Shown here: piece by piece, positions 1 through 6,519 of the stretch
Layout of the letters: each line of letters starts with the position of its first letter
Position numbering within the stretch: the first letter of the stretch is position 1
Source of the DNA: Acidobacteriaceae bacterium
Lineage (GTDB): Bacteria > Acidobacteriota > Terriglobia > Terriglobales > Acidobacteriaceae
Length of the DNA stretch: 6,727 nucleotides
NCBI GenBank assembly: GCA_030838305.1
Contig: JAUTWY010000196.1
Location: forward strand, 1 to 6,727
Direction of reading: 5' to 3'
Notes under the pieces: generated by a model
What the model was told of the DNA's origin: nothing
The model's database searches: none
The model's input: the letters and a program-made list of their open reading frames with translations, nothing else
Position numbers and translations under genes: made by a program

Positions 1-80
1 TTCGATGCTTTCATTTCCAGCGCCGGCTTTGCCTCTACAGTTAGCTTGACGTGAATGGTAAAGCAAACAGGGGTCCGCAT
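1..80 (-). CDS. Possible start of a divergent gene, cut by the left edge (unknown product)
   Basis: On the minus strand an ATG at 80-78 opens a frame that stays open to the window edge (26 complete codons). It begins MRTPVCFTIHVKLTVEAK, with an alternating pattern typical of a beta strand. An AGGAAA Shine-Dalgarno-like stretch (positions 90-85) lies 4 bases before the ATG (core AGGA about 6), which is the best reason to take the frame seriously. I do not recognise the protein. A competing reading exists on the + strand: a frame open from base 1 to a TGA at 52-54, which could be the tail of an upstream gene. The two frames share their wobble positions, so third-base composition cannot separate them. 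At most one is real. Confidence 0.27.
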   Translation of the reverse strand, partial: MRTPVCFTIHVKLTVEAKPALEMKAS

Positions 81-159
81 AGAGTTTCCTGGTGTTGTGA
101 CTTGCACCTGCAAAGAGCGAGGACAGCTCTCGATCCGCTTCGGGGAGCGACTTTTGGGT

Positions 160-170
160 GGCTGTAGCGT
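160..170 (+). promoter_or_regulatory. ops-like element (RfaH-type antitermination signal), tentative
   Basis: GGCTGTAGCGT matches the 11-base enterobacterial ops core GGCGGTAGCGT at 10 of 11 positions. In Enterobacteria ops sits in the leaders of LPS and capsule operons and recruits the NusG paralog RfaH to the paused polymerase. The location, 165 bases before a glycan operon, fits. Against it, the site lies upstream of the best promoter guess (200-229), so it would need an earlier transcription start, and the organism does not look enterobacterial. The match may be chance. Confidence 0.2.
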
Positions 171-199
171 CGAAGGATGAAAAACTTCCAACGGATCGG

Positions 200-229
200 C
201 TGTCAACCGGTAGCTTCTATAGTGATAGT
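200..229 (+). promoter_or_regulatory. Weak sigma-70-like promoter candidate for the operon
   Basis: CTGTCA (200-205, 4/6 to TTGACA) is followed after 18 bases by GATAGT (224-229, 4/6 to TATAAT). A better -10 alone, TATAGT (218-223, 5/6), has no -35 at proper spacing. The segment is locally A+T-rich and contains the CTATA/TATAG inverted repeat, which could be an operator overlapping the -10. Transcription from here would leave a leader of about 100 bases before the ATG at 335. Consensus agreement is poor. Confidence 0.2.
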
Positions 230-334
230 ATAGGCAAGTAGGCTCAGCATCTAAATTCCCGCAAAATGCTAGGGCCTGCGCGCTTGCAATCCTCATCGCG
301 TTACATAAGAAGTAATCCACCAAGCTGGAATACG

Positions 335-2134
335 ATGAACGAGATCAAGACAATCAGGAGCCTTATCCCCCTGCTCCGGCTTCACAAGTGGAGATTCGCG
401 GCTATCTTTATTCTCGGATTGCTGCAGTCTTTTTCTGAGGGCGTCGGAATCGGATTGCTTATTCCGCTTTTGAGCGGCCTTGTGGCCGGTCCCCAACTGC
501 AGCCTAGAGGTCAATGGCTGGTTAGCAAACTAGGCAGTTTGTTCCAAGGAGTGCCACCTGACCGGCGGCTAACGGTCATCGTAGTGTGCGTGTTTGGCGC
601 CGTACTGGCGAACGCGATGCTCAGCTACGTAAACCACCTGTTGTACGGATGGGAAGATGGAAATATTGTCCACACTCTGCGGCGACGGATTTTTCGTCAA
701 TTATTGAGAGTCCATTTCGGGTTCATCGAACGGGATCGCTCCGGGCACCTTTTAAACCTGCTCGCGTCGGATACGTGGCGAGTTCGCGACGCATTGGGGA
801 TCCTAGTCAGCTTGACAATCACCACCAGCACTGTGGCGGTGTACGTCGTGCTCTTGCTCCTTATGTCGTGGCGCCTGACGCTGGTGGTGGCCCTGGCCAT
901 ACTGGTGATTTCCACCATCATCCGCCTGCTCACAAAGGCCGCTCGCGAACTGGGCCAGATGGTGACCCGCGCAAATTCTGAACTCGCGCATCGCATGGTC
1001 GAAGGCATTGACGGAATGCGGGTCATTCGTGCATTCGGCCGAGAGAGCTATGAGCAAGGCCGCTTTGATGCGACATCCAATCGCCTGCGACGGGTCATGC
1101 TGCGAATGAGTCTGCTCGAAGGAATTGTTCACCCGGTCTACGAAGTTCTGGCGGCGGCGTTAGTTCTGATTATTCTTCTTGTGGCGGTGCCAAACGCCCG
1201 GGACAGTTCCGTGCTGCTGGTCTTTGCGTTCGTACTGTACCGGATTCAACCTCGTGTGAAAGAGTTTGACGCATCGCGCGTGCGTCTAGCTGCGCTTTCA
1301 ACTTCGGTGGAGGAAGTCCTGGCGTTTCTCAACACCACCGACAAGCTGTACACCATATCTGGCAGCGTGACTCATTTGGGGAGCGATCCCGTGATCGTGT
1401 TCGATAAAGTTTCTTTCCAATATGATGCCGCGGATGACCTGGCGCTGACCGAAGCTTCCTTCACCATTCCAGCGGGACACACCACGGCTTTCGTGGGACC
1501 TTCCGGTGGCGGAAAGTCCACGGTGATGAAGCTAATTTTGCGCTTCTATGAGCCCACGAGTGGCTCGATCACGGTGGGCGGCCAGACTCTTTCCGAGCTG
1601 CAGGTCGAATTCTGGCGCAATCAGATAGCCGTCGTGAGCCAAGACGTATATCTGTTCGACGCGACCGTGCGCGAGAACATCGCTTATGGGCGGCTCGATG
1701 CGTGTCCAGACGAGATTATCGAAGCCGCTCGCAAGGCCGATGCCCACGAATTCATCGAGCGTCTGCCCAACAAGTACGAGACGGCGCTGGGTCACCACGG
1801 AATGCGTTTATCAGGCGGGCAGCAACAGCGAATTTCGCTGGCGCGAGCAATTATCCGCGATCCGCGAATTCTGATTTTGGATGAGGCTACCAACGCGCTT
1901 GATAGCATTTCCGAGCAGTGGATTCAGGACACGCTGGACAAATTGAGGGAGAACCGCACGGTGATTATGATCGCTCACCGGTTGTCGACCATTGAGCGGG
2001 CTGATCAGATCATCGTTCTCGATAAGGGACGTGTCCGGGAGAGTGGGAAACTTTCAGAACTGGTGACGGCTGGCGGCTTGTTCGCGAGGCTGTACCATCT
2101 TCAGCATCGTCCGTCCCTGGTGCACGATGGATGA
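335..2134 (+). CDS. ABC transporter, ABCB/MsbA-like fused membrane-ATPase half-transporter
   Basis: Inner-membrane ATP-driven exporter or flippase, expected to work as a homodimer. At 599 residues it has the usual length for this family. The N-terminal half is an exporter-type membrane domain with hydrophobic segments near residues 21-44, 79-99, 156-196 (two helices) and 270-306 (two helices). The ATPase domain is complete: A-loop Tyr363, Walker A GPSGGGKST (388-396), Q-loop Gln436, signature LSGGQQQR (492-499), Walker B ILILDEA with Asp516 and catalytic Glu517, and switch His548. I chose the ATG at 335; an in-frame ATG at 266 adds 23 polar residues that do not look conserved and has no ribosome-binding site, while 335 has only a weak one (TGGA at 326-329). 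It leads a glycan operon and overlaps the next gene by 4 bases, so a lipid-linked glycan is the likely cargo, as for MsbA or PglK. The substrate itself is inferred from context, not shown. Confidence 0.93.
   Translation: MNEIKTIRSLIPLLRLHKWRFAAIFILGLLQSFSEGVGIGLLIPLLSGLVAGPQLQPRGQWLVSKLGSLFQGVPPDRRLTVIVVCVFGAVLANAMLSYVNHLLYGWEDGNIVHTLRRRIFRQLLRVHFGFIERDRSGHLLNLLASDTWRVRDALGILVSLTITTSTVAVYVVLLLLMSWRLTLVVALAILVISTIIRLLTKAARELGQMVTRANSELAHRMVEGIDGMRVIRAFGRESYEQGRFDATSNRLRRVMLRMSLLEGIVHPVYEVLAAALVLIILLVAVPNARDSSVLLVFAFVLYRIQPRVKEFDASRVRLAALSTSVEEVLAFLNTTDKLYTISGSVTHLGSDPVIVFDKVSFQYDAADDLALTEASFTIPAGHTTAFVGPSGGGKSTVMKLILRFYEPTSGSITVGGQTLSELQVEFWRNQIAVVSQDVYLFDATVRENIAYGRLDACPDEIIEAARKADAHEFIERLPNKYETALGHHGMRLSGGQQQRISLARAIIRDPRILILDEATNALDSISEQWIQDTLDKLRENRTVIMIAHRLSTIERADQIIVLDKGRVRESGKLSELVTAGGLFARLYHLQHRPSLVHDG
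2131..2134 (+). other. ATGA stop/start overlap (translational coupling)
   Basis: The ATG of the glycosyltransferase (2131-2133) overlaps the TGA of the transporter (2132-2134). There is no strong Shine-Dalgarno sequence just upstream, so re-initiation by terminating ribosomes is the likely mode of translation. Confidence 0.8.
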
Positions 2135-3381
2135 CGGATCGGATCGTGCGCTACTCACAGTTTGATATCGAAATAACATGCCCGCTGAATGATTTGATTT
2201 TGGCGCCCGGGGACGCGGGTGCGGCAATCCTGGTGCGCCGGAAAGGTGCTCCGATCGCTTTCTGGATGCAGGAAGCGAACGGCAACCAGCGTGTGGAGGC
2301 CAGCGAGTTGGCTCGCAAGATCAGTGCTGAAGCCGCCGATAAAATTTTGGGGGCCGCAATCCTCGAAGAATTGATGCCACCAAGCCCACGCAGACCCCTT
2401 CCACTTGTGACCATTGCCATCTGCACGAAAGATCGGCCTGAAGGCGTCAGGAGACTGCTTTCCTCCTTACAGGAGCAGACTGTGGCGCTAGCTGAAGGGA
2501 GCGGGCTGGATATTCTGGTGGTTGATAACGCTTCTTCTGACGAACGTACGCGGGAACTCGCTGCGGCCCATCCCGGAGTTCGCTATGTGCGCGAAGCTCG
2601 GCCCGGTCTGAATTTCGCCAGGAACCGCGCCGTGCGGGAAGCGCGTGGAGAAATCATTGCCTTTCTGGATGATGACGTCATCGTTGACCAACACTGGTCG
2701 GCCGGCTTGGCCAGCGCATGGGCGGATAATCCCGATGCATGCGCATTCACAGGCCAGGTTCTTCCGATGGAGTTGGAGACGGATGCGCAGATTGTGTTCG
2801 AGAGGCGTGGCGGATTTCGTCGCGGATTCGAGCGCATTCGATTCGGACCGGTCTTGCTGGGCAACGCACTTTATCCCGGGGGCGCGGGAATTTTTGGAGC
2901 CGGGGCGAACATGGCCTTCCGCACCGAGATGCTGAGAACCCTGGGAGGATTCGACGAAGCACTGGACACCGGCGCGGATGTTCCCGGTGGCGGCGATCTC
3001 GACATTTTTTATCGTGTGATTCGCGCTGGATACGCGCTGGTATACGAACCAGGGTTTATGGTTTTTCATCAGCATCGCCGCGACATGCAAGCACTGCTCC
3101 GGCAATACCGCCGCAGCTGGGGACTGGGCTTCATGTGCTATATCCGCAAGTGTATGAAGAGCGATCCGGAGCGGCGCGCTAACCTGATTCGATTGATCTG
3201 GTGGTGGATCGGTTATGAAGTGAAGGGGTTTTTCAAAAATTTTAGAAAAAAAGTACAGCGGCAGCCGTACATTCCGCTCGCGATTTTCTGCGGCGAACTG
3301 TGGGGCGGCTTCACGGCATTTTTTGGGGGCTACGAGAGATCGGTGAGGAGGATCCAAGAGATTCGGAGACGTTGTCCGTGA
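2131..3381 (+). CDS. Family 2 glycosyltransferase (GT-A) with extra N-terminal domain
   Basis: Inverting sugar transferase of 416 residues using a nucleotide-sugar donor, probably at the cytoplasmic membrane face. Residues 1-85 form a separate N-terminal domain also found in the glycosyltransferase at 4391 (D21-L-x-L24, then K-G-x-P at 38-41). The catalytic domain starts near V93 with the nucleotide-binding ICTKDRP (97-103), VVDN around Asp132, the metal-binding DDD at 180-182, GAGANMAFR, then GGDLD (287-291) in the place of the usual acidic catalytic-base motif, and FHQHRR around His313/His315. The C-terminal ~60 residues have aromatic and hydrophobic stretches (WWWIGYE) plus a basic patch, suggesting membrane association. 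The ATG overlaps the transporter stop (ATGA) and has little Shine-Dalgarno sequence, so coupled re-initiation is likely. Donor and acceptor sugars cannot be read from the sequence. Confidence 0.92.
   Translation: MTDRIVRYSQFDIEITCPLNDLILAPGDAGAAILVRRKGAPIAFWMQEANGNQRVEASELARKISAEAADKILGAAILEELMPPSPRRPLPLVTIAICTKDRPEGVRRLLSSLQEQTVALAEGSGLDILVVDNASSDERTRELAAAHPGVRYVREARPGLNFARNRAVREARGEIIAFLDDDVIVDQHWSAGLASAWADNPDACAFTGQVLPMELETDAQIVFERRGGFRRGFERIRFGPVLLGNALYPGGAGIFGAGANMAFRTEMLRTLGGFDEALDTGADVPGGGDLDIFYRVIRAGYALVYEPGFMVFHQHRRDMQALLRQYRRSWGLGFMCYIRKCMKSDPERRANLIRLIWWWIGYEVKGFFKNFRKKVQRQPYIPLAIFCGELWGGFTAFFGGYERSVRRIQEIRRRCP
3365..3368 (+). promoter_or_regulatory. Shine-Dalgarno GGAG deciding the GTG start at 3378
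   Basis: GGAG is followed by 9 bases and then GTG. It lies inside the last codons of the upstream glycosyltransferase. With the GTGA stop/start overlap it favours the GTG over the longer ATG start at 3300. Confidence 0.6.
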
Positions 3382-4394
3382 GCGAATCCCCGACCCTTGA
3401 AGTAGTTATCTGCACTTACAACAACGCCGTGATGCTTGACGGCGCGCTCGCAAGGCTCGCGGCTCAGAATGGAATTGAGGGTGAGTGCTGGAGTTGCCTG
3501 GTAGTGGACAACAATTGCAGCGACAACACCGCAGACGTTGTGCAGAGATACATTGCTGAAGAAAAAATTCCGGGCTTGCGAATTGTTCCCGAGCCTGAGC
3601 AAGGTTTGACGCCGGCGCGGCTGCGCGGCGTGCGCAGCTCTAGCGCACCATGGATTGCATTTGTGGATGACGACTGTTTCTTGCGGCCCGATTGGGTTGC
3701 AAATGCGGTAGCGTTCGCTGCCAGCCATCCCGCGGCCGGCGCATTCGGCGGAAAAGTGGCGCTCGACTGGGAGGTTGAACCTCCGTCATATGCCCGGGCG
3801 TTTACCTATTGCTTCGCGGAGCAGGATCACGGCGATACGGAGCGCAAGATTCCTTTTCTTGCCGGCGCGGGACTCGTTGTGAATCGAACCGCGCTCACCG
3901 CGTGCGGCTGGAGTGAAGGGCCGCTCGTCGCTGACCGCGTAGGAAAAAGCCTGGTGTCCGGAGGAGACGTGGAAATCGCGCTGCGCATTGCGGGCAGTGG
4001 CCGCGAGATGTGGTACGTGCCGCAGTGCGAGCTGCATCATCAGATTCCCGCGCGACGCACCACGTTGCACTATATGGTCTCCATGAATCGCAATTTGGGG
4101 ATCAGCCAGGCGTTGGCCGATGCGCTGGTTTTCGAAGGCAGCGTTTCGGAATGGTTTGCGCAGGCAACCGTCAATGCCGCCAAACAAATCGCGCACGTTC
4201 CCCGCCAAGCCGTTCGCGCGGCGCGACGGCGAAAGTTGCGAACCGAGATGTGGATCCAAACAAATTTTATGTTCGGTCAATTTCTGGGATTCTGGCGCAT
4301 CCTTCGGATGTCATCATCGCGCCAGCGGGAACTGCTGGGTCGCGCGCGAAGACCTTCTGTGCGGGAAACATCGGGTCAGAGAGAAGTGGCATGA
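3378..4394 (+). CDS. Family 2 glycosyltransferase (GT-A), HpsE-like subfamily
   Basis: A 338-residue inverting glycosyltransferase without the N-terminal domain of its two neighbours. Motifs are VVICTYNN (9-16), VVDNNCSDNT with Asp44, FVDDDC with the metal-binding DDD at 97-99, GAGLVVNR, GGDVE (195-199) as the acidic base motif, and LHHQIP around His220/His221. The stretch from the DDD through EVEPPSYARAF to HHQIP resembles, from memory, HpsE-type proteins of cyanobacterial hormogonium polysaccharide clusters. I place the start at GTG 3378: it overlaps the upstream stop as GTGA, and GGAG (3365-3368) lies 9 bases ahead. An in-frame ATG at 3300 would add 26 residues lying wholly inside the previous gene and before the conserved fold. 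The end overlaps the next gene by 4 bases. Confidence 0.9.
   Translation: MSESPTLEVVICTYNNAVMLDGALARLAAQNGIEGECWSCLVVDNNCSDNTADVVQRYIAEEKIPGLRIVPEPEQGLTPARLRGVRSSSAPWIAFVDDDCFLRPDWVANAVAFAASHPAAGAFGGKVALDWEVEPPSYARAFTYCFAEQDHGDTERKIPFLAGAGLVVNRTALTACGWSEGPLVADRVGKSLVSGGDVEIALRIAGSGREMWYVPQCELHHQIPARRTTLHYMVSMNRNLGISQALADALVFEGSVSEWFAQATVNAAKQIAHVPRQAVRAARRRKLRTEMWIQTNFMFGQFLGFWRILRMSSSRQRELLGRARRPSVRETSGQREVA
4391..4394 (+). other. ATGA stop/start overlap (translational coupling)
   Basis: The ATG of the third glycosyltransferase overlaps the TGA of the second. GAGAAG at 4381-4386 can serve as ribosome-binding site, with 4 bases to the ATG. Confidence 0.8.
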
Positions 4395-5776
4395 GTCGCT
4401 TCCTCCCCTGGAAGATCGTGAACGTCGAGCTTCGCCAGTCACCGCCGGACCTTAACCTCGACGCCGGAATCGGCGGGCTTTTCGTGGTGTTTTGGTGCCA
4501 GGGCGTGCCGGTAGGACAATTGTTGTTGCCAGCTTCTCTGCTTCCTATTACCTCCGTTCAACTTGCGGCCAGCGCCGCGCAGCGTGTTGCCCGCGCGGTT
4601 GGGCGCGGACTTTTGAAGAACGGTTATTCGACGCCTCCGTTTTTCCTTTCGCCAAATGAGGAGCCTGGCCCGGAATTAGCACAAGTGCTCAAGATTGCGC
4701 GACCTTTGGAATCATTCTCACATGTTGCAGATTCGGGCGATGTTCGCGACGCCGAAGGTAGCGCCTCTCCGACTTCGGTGATCATCTGTACGAGGAACAG
4801 GCCGGCGGTGCTGAGGAATTGTCTTGCTTCGTTGCGAACTCTTTCGCCACAGCCGCATGAAATAATCGTCGTGGACAACGATCCGTCTTCCAACCTCACC
4901 GCTCGCGTTGTGGCTGACTTTCCGGAAGTTCGCTATATCGCAGAACCGCGCGTGGGCCTGAGCGCTGCGCGCAATGCCGGCGTTCGCAATGCGACCGGCG
5001 AAATTATCGCGTTCACTGACGACGATGTGATCGTCCATCCCGCTTGGATTGGGGCGATTCTTAGAGGATTCGAGAATCTGAACATCATGGCTTTGACCGG
5101 TGCAGTGCTGCCCGCTGAACTGGCAACCGACGCGCAGTTTGCTTTTCAGAATGAGGCGTTTGCTTGGGAGCTGGGATTCGAAGGCTATGAAGCGCTGGAT
5201 TTCGACTCAAGCTTTTTTCGAAACACCACGCACCTAGGCGTGCCCGTCTGGCGGATGGGAGCGGGCGCCAATATGGCGTTCCGTCGCGAGGCATTCAATC
5301 GAGTCGGTCTGTTCGACGAGCGATTGGGAGCCGGAACTTCCGGATGCAGCGAGGATTCGGAATTGTGGTATCGCTTGCTCGCCGAAGGGTACCAGTGCCG
5401 CTATGATCCGAGTGCGGTGGTATCTCACTTTCACCGCTCGGATTGGGAGGGACTTTCCTACCAAACGTACAGTTATATGCGAGGCCACGTCGCGGCGCTG
5501 CTTTTTCAATTCGATCGCTACAAGCATTGGGGCAACGTCAAACGGGCGTTTGGAATTCTTCCGCTGTACTTTACGAAACTGGCTTTACGGGCGCTCGTAA
5601 AAGGTCTGGCAAGATTTTTAGTTAATTCCGACGAGGATCAACCCTCGTTGGCCTCGCCGTTGCGCCAAAAAATTCGAGGAATGCTGGCAGGCTACGCCTA
5701 TTACCTGAGCCACCGTCACCTTCCAGCTGATCCCATGGCGGCCACCACGATCGGAAAGAATAATGAACGCGCATAA
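4391..5776 (+). CDS. Family 2 glycosyltransferase (GT-A) with extra N-terminal domain, paralog of the gene at 2131
   Basis: A 461-residue inverting glycosyltransferase. Residues ~1-80 are the same kind of N-terminal domain as in the gene at 2131: D20-L-x-L23 and Q-G-V-P at 37-40, offset by exactly one residue. A linker of about 45 residues follows, then the catalytic domain: VIICTRNRP (130-138), VVDND with Asp162, AFTDDDV with the metal-binding DDD at 210-212, GAGANMAFR, SEDSE (320-324) as acidic base motif, and SHFHR with His346 and His348. The first half of the fold closely follows its paralog (EIIAF-x-DDDVIV, then G-x-VLP-x-EL-x-TDAQ), so the two probably arose by duplication. I chose ATG 4391 because it overlaps the previous stop as ATGA, has GAGAAG (4381-4386) just upstream, and matches the paralog's N-terminus. 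The frame is open back to 4010, but that part lies inside the previous gene. The last 14 bases overlap the methyltransferase. Confidence 0.92.
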   Translation: MSRFLPWKIVNVELRQSPPDLNLDAGIGGLFVVFWCQGVPVGQLLLPASLLPITSVQLAASAAQRVARAVGRGLLKNGYSTPPFFLSPNEEPGPELAQVLKIARPLESFSHVADSGDVRDAEGSASPTSVIICTRNRPAVLRNCLASLRTLSPQPHEIIVVDNDPSSNLTARVVADFPEVRYIAEPRVGLSAARNAGVRNATGEIIAFTDDDVIVHPAWIGAILRGFENLNIMALTGAVLPAELATDAQFAFQNEAFAWELGFEGYEALDFDSSFFRNTTHLGVPVWRMGAGANMAFRREAFNRVGLFDERLGAGTSGCSEDSELWYRLLAEGYQCRYDPSAVVSHFHRSDWEGLSYQTYSYMRGHVAALLFQFDRYKHWGNVKRAFGILPLYFTKLALRALVKGLARFLVNSDEDQPSLASPLRQKIRGMLAGYAYYLSHRHLPADPMAATTIGKNNERA

Positions 5777-6515
5777 CAGTTATAAGAGACCGCTGCCTGA
5801 TTTTCTGTCACGCAATCCTTTCGAATCGCCTCTGACCTTTGGCTTCTTCTACCGCGAAAAGATGCGCGCTATTCACAGAATTGCGCCCGATCTCGACTTC
5901 AAGGAAATTCTGGAAGTCGGAGGCGGACAAAGCGGACTGACGCGTCTTTTGTATCCCCAGGCACGCATTGCCAACCTGGATATGGATGCCTCGTTTGCGA
6001 ATGCGCCTTGCAATCTTCAGGAAGGCGTGCGGTTTGTGTGCGGAGACGTTACGCGATTGGAATTCCCTTCTGAATCGTTCCATGCGGTAACGATGTTTGA
6101 CGTGATGGAGCATGTGCCCGACGACCACAAAGCCATAGCCGAAGTCTTACGCGTTTTGAAACCCGGCGGCTATGTACTGGTCAGTGTGCCCAATGAGAAT
6201 TGGCGCTTTCCGTACTACGGCTTCATGAAGAAAATGTGCCCGAGCGAGGAACAAAAGTTCGCTGAGTGGGGCCATGTGCGGCGTGGCTATTCACTGGAAC
6301 AACTCGCCAAGTTGGTCGCGATTCCATGCGCAGCTTCTGCAACCTTCATTTCTCCTATGACCGTGCTGTGCCACGACGTGGCGTTTTCTAATGCGCCGGC
6401 ACGCGTGCGCAAGGCCATCTGCATGGCACTTTCGCCCCTTACCTGGGTCGGCTACGCCGCGCACAGCGCCAATAGCAAAGGAACAGAAACGGCTTCAGCT
6501 TGGCGAAAGCCATGA
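5763..6515 (+). CDS. Class I SAM-dependent methyltransferase (Methyltransf_11 type)
   Basis: A 250-residue soluble Rossmann-fold methyltransferase, complete. SAM-binding motif I is ILEVGGGQSGL with Glu51 and GGG at 53-55; the acidic residue after strand 2 is in NLDMD (Asp73/Asp75); CGDV holds Asp95; the post-motif region is FDVMEHVPDD (112-121) and the KPGG turn is at 133-136, followed by the strand VLVSVPNE. The N-terminal stretch ahead of motif I (NPFESPLTFGFFYREK) looks like a substrate-side cap seen in similar proteins. GGAAAG (5753-5758) precedes the ATG, which overlaps the glycosyltransferase end by 14 bases. Context suggests O- or N-methylation of a sugar in the glycan, possibly an end cap; the acceptor is unknown, and a lipid or small-molecule acceptor cannot be excluded. 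Confidence 0.9.
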   Translation: MNAHNSYKRPLPDFLSRNPFESPLTFGFFYREKMRAIHRIAPDLDFKEILEVGGGQSGLTRLLYPQARIANLDMDASFANAPCNLQEGVRFVCGDVTRLEFPSESFHAVTMFDVMEHVPDDHKAIAEVLRVLKPGGYVLVSVPNENWRFPYYGFMKKMCPSEEQKFAEWGHVRRGYSLEQLAKLVAIPCAASATFISPMTVLCHDVAFSNAPARVRKAICMALSPLTWVGYAAHSANSKGTETASAWRKP

Positions 6516-6519
6516 AAAA

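Larger units (their letters stand above)
81..334. other. Intergenic/leader region before the glycan operon
   Basis: About 250 bases with no convincing gene and no tRNA or rRNA. Visible items are a 12-base dyad TTGCACCTGCAA (102-113), an AGAGC/GCTCT inverted repeat (114-118 and 126-130, 7-base loop), a small CGCT-TCGGGG-AGCG hairpin starting near 136, an ops-like element (160-170), a poor sigma-70-like promoter (200-229) and a CTATA/TATAG inverted repeat (217-221 and 229-233). Short dyads of this size are expected by chance in 250 bases, so none is firm alone. The region probably carries the operon promoter and 5' leader. Confidence 0.6.

Noticed and set aside
1..54. + strand frame ending in TGA at 52-54, possible tail of an upstream gene
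   Set aside because: Only 17 codons, no recognisable motif, and it competes with a minus-strand frame that has a start and a Shine-Dalgarno-like site. It cannot be decided from this window.
102..113. Perfect dyad TTGCACCTGCAA as an operator
   Set aside because: Arms of 5 bp with a 2-base centre are expected about once or more in a region this size; there is no second copy and no known regulator to assign.
266..334. Longer N-terminus for the ABC transporter from ATG 266
   Set aside because: The added 23 residues are polar and unlike family N-termini, with no ribosome-binding site upstream. ATG 335 begins the typical amphipathic stretch before the first membrane helix.
3229..3252. TTTTTC/GAAAAA inverted repeat and a 7-A run, possible terminator or slippage site
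   Set aside because: It sits inside the coding sequence (Phe/Lys codons of a basic patch), the stem would be A/T-only, and the frame continues intact on both sides.
2488..3357. 289-codon open frame on the minus strand
   Set aside because: It lies wholly antisense to the glycosyltransferase at 2131, which has all its catalytic motifs. The antisense translation shows no recognisable domain and is a by-product of G+C-rich codon use.
3786..4280. 164-codon open frame on the minus strand
   Set aside because: Antisense to the HpsE-like glycosyltransferase, no recognisable motifs and no plausible operon context.
4010..4390. Upstream extension of the third glycosyltransferase frame
   Set aside because: This part overlaps the previous gene in another frame, has no conserved features, and the ATG at 4391 has a coupled ATGA start and matches the paralog's N-terminus.
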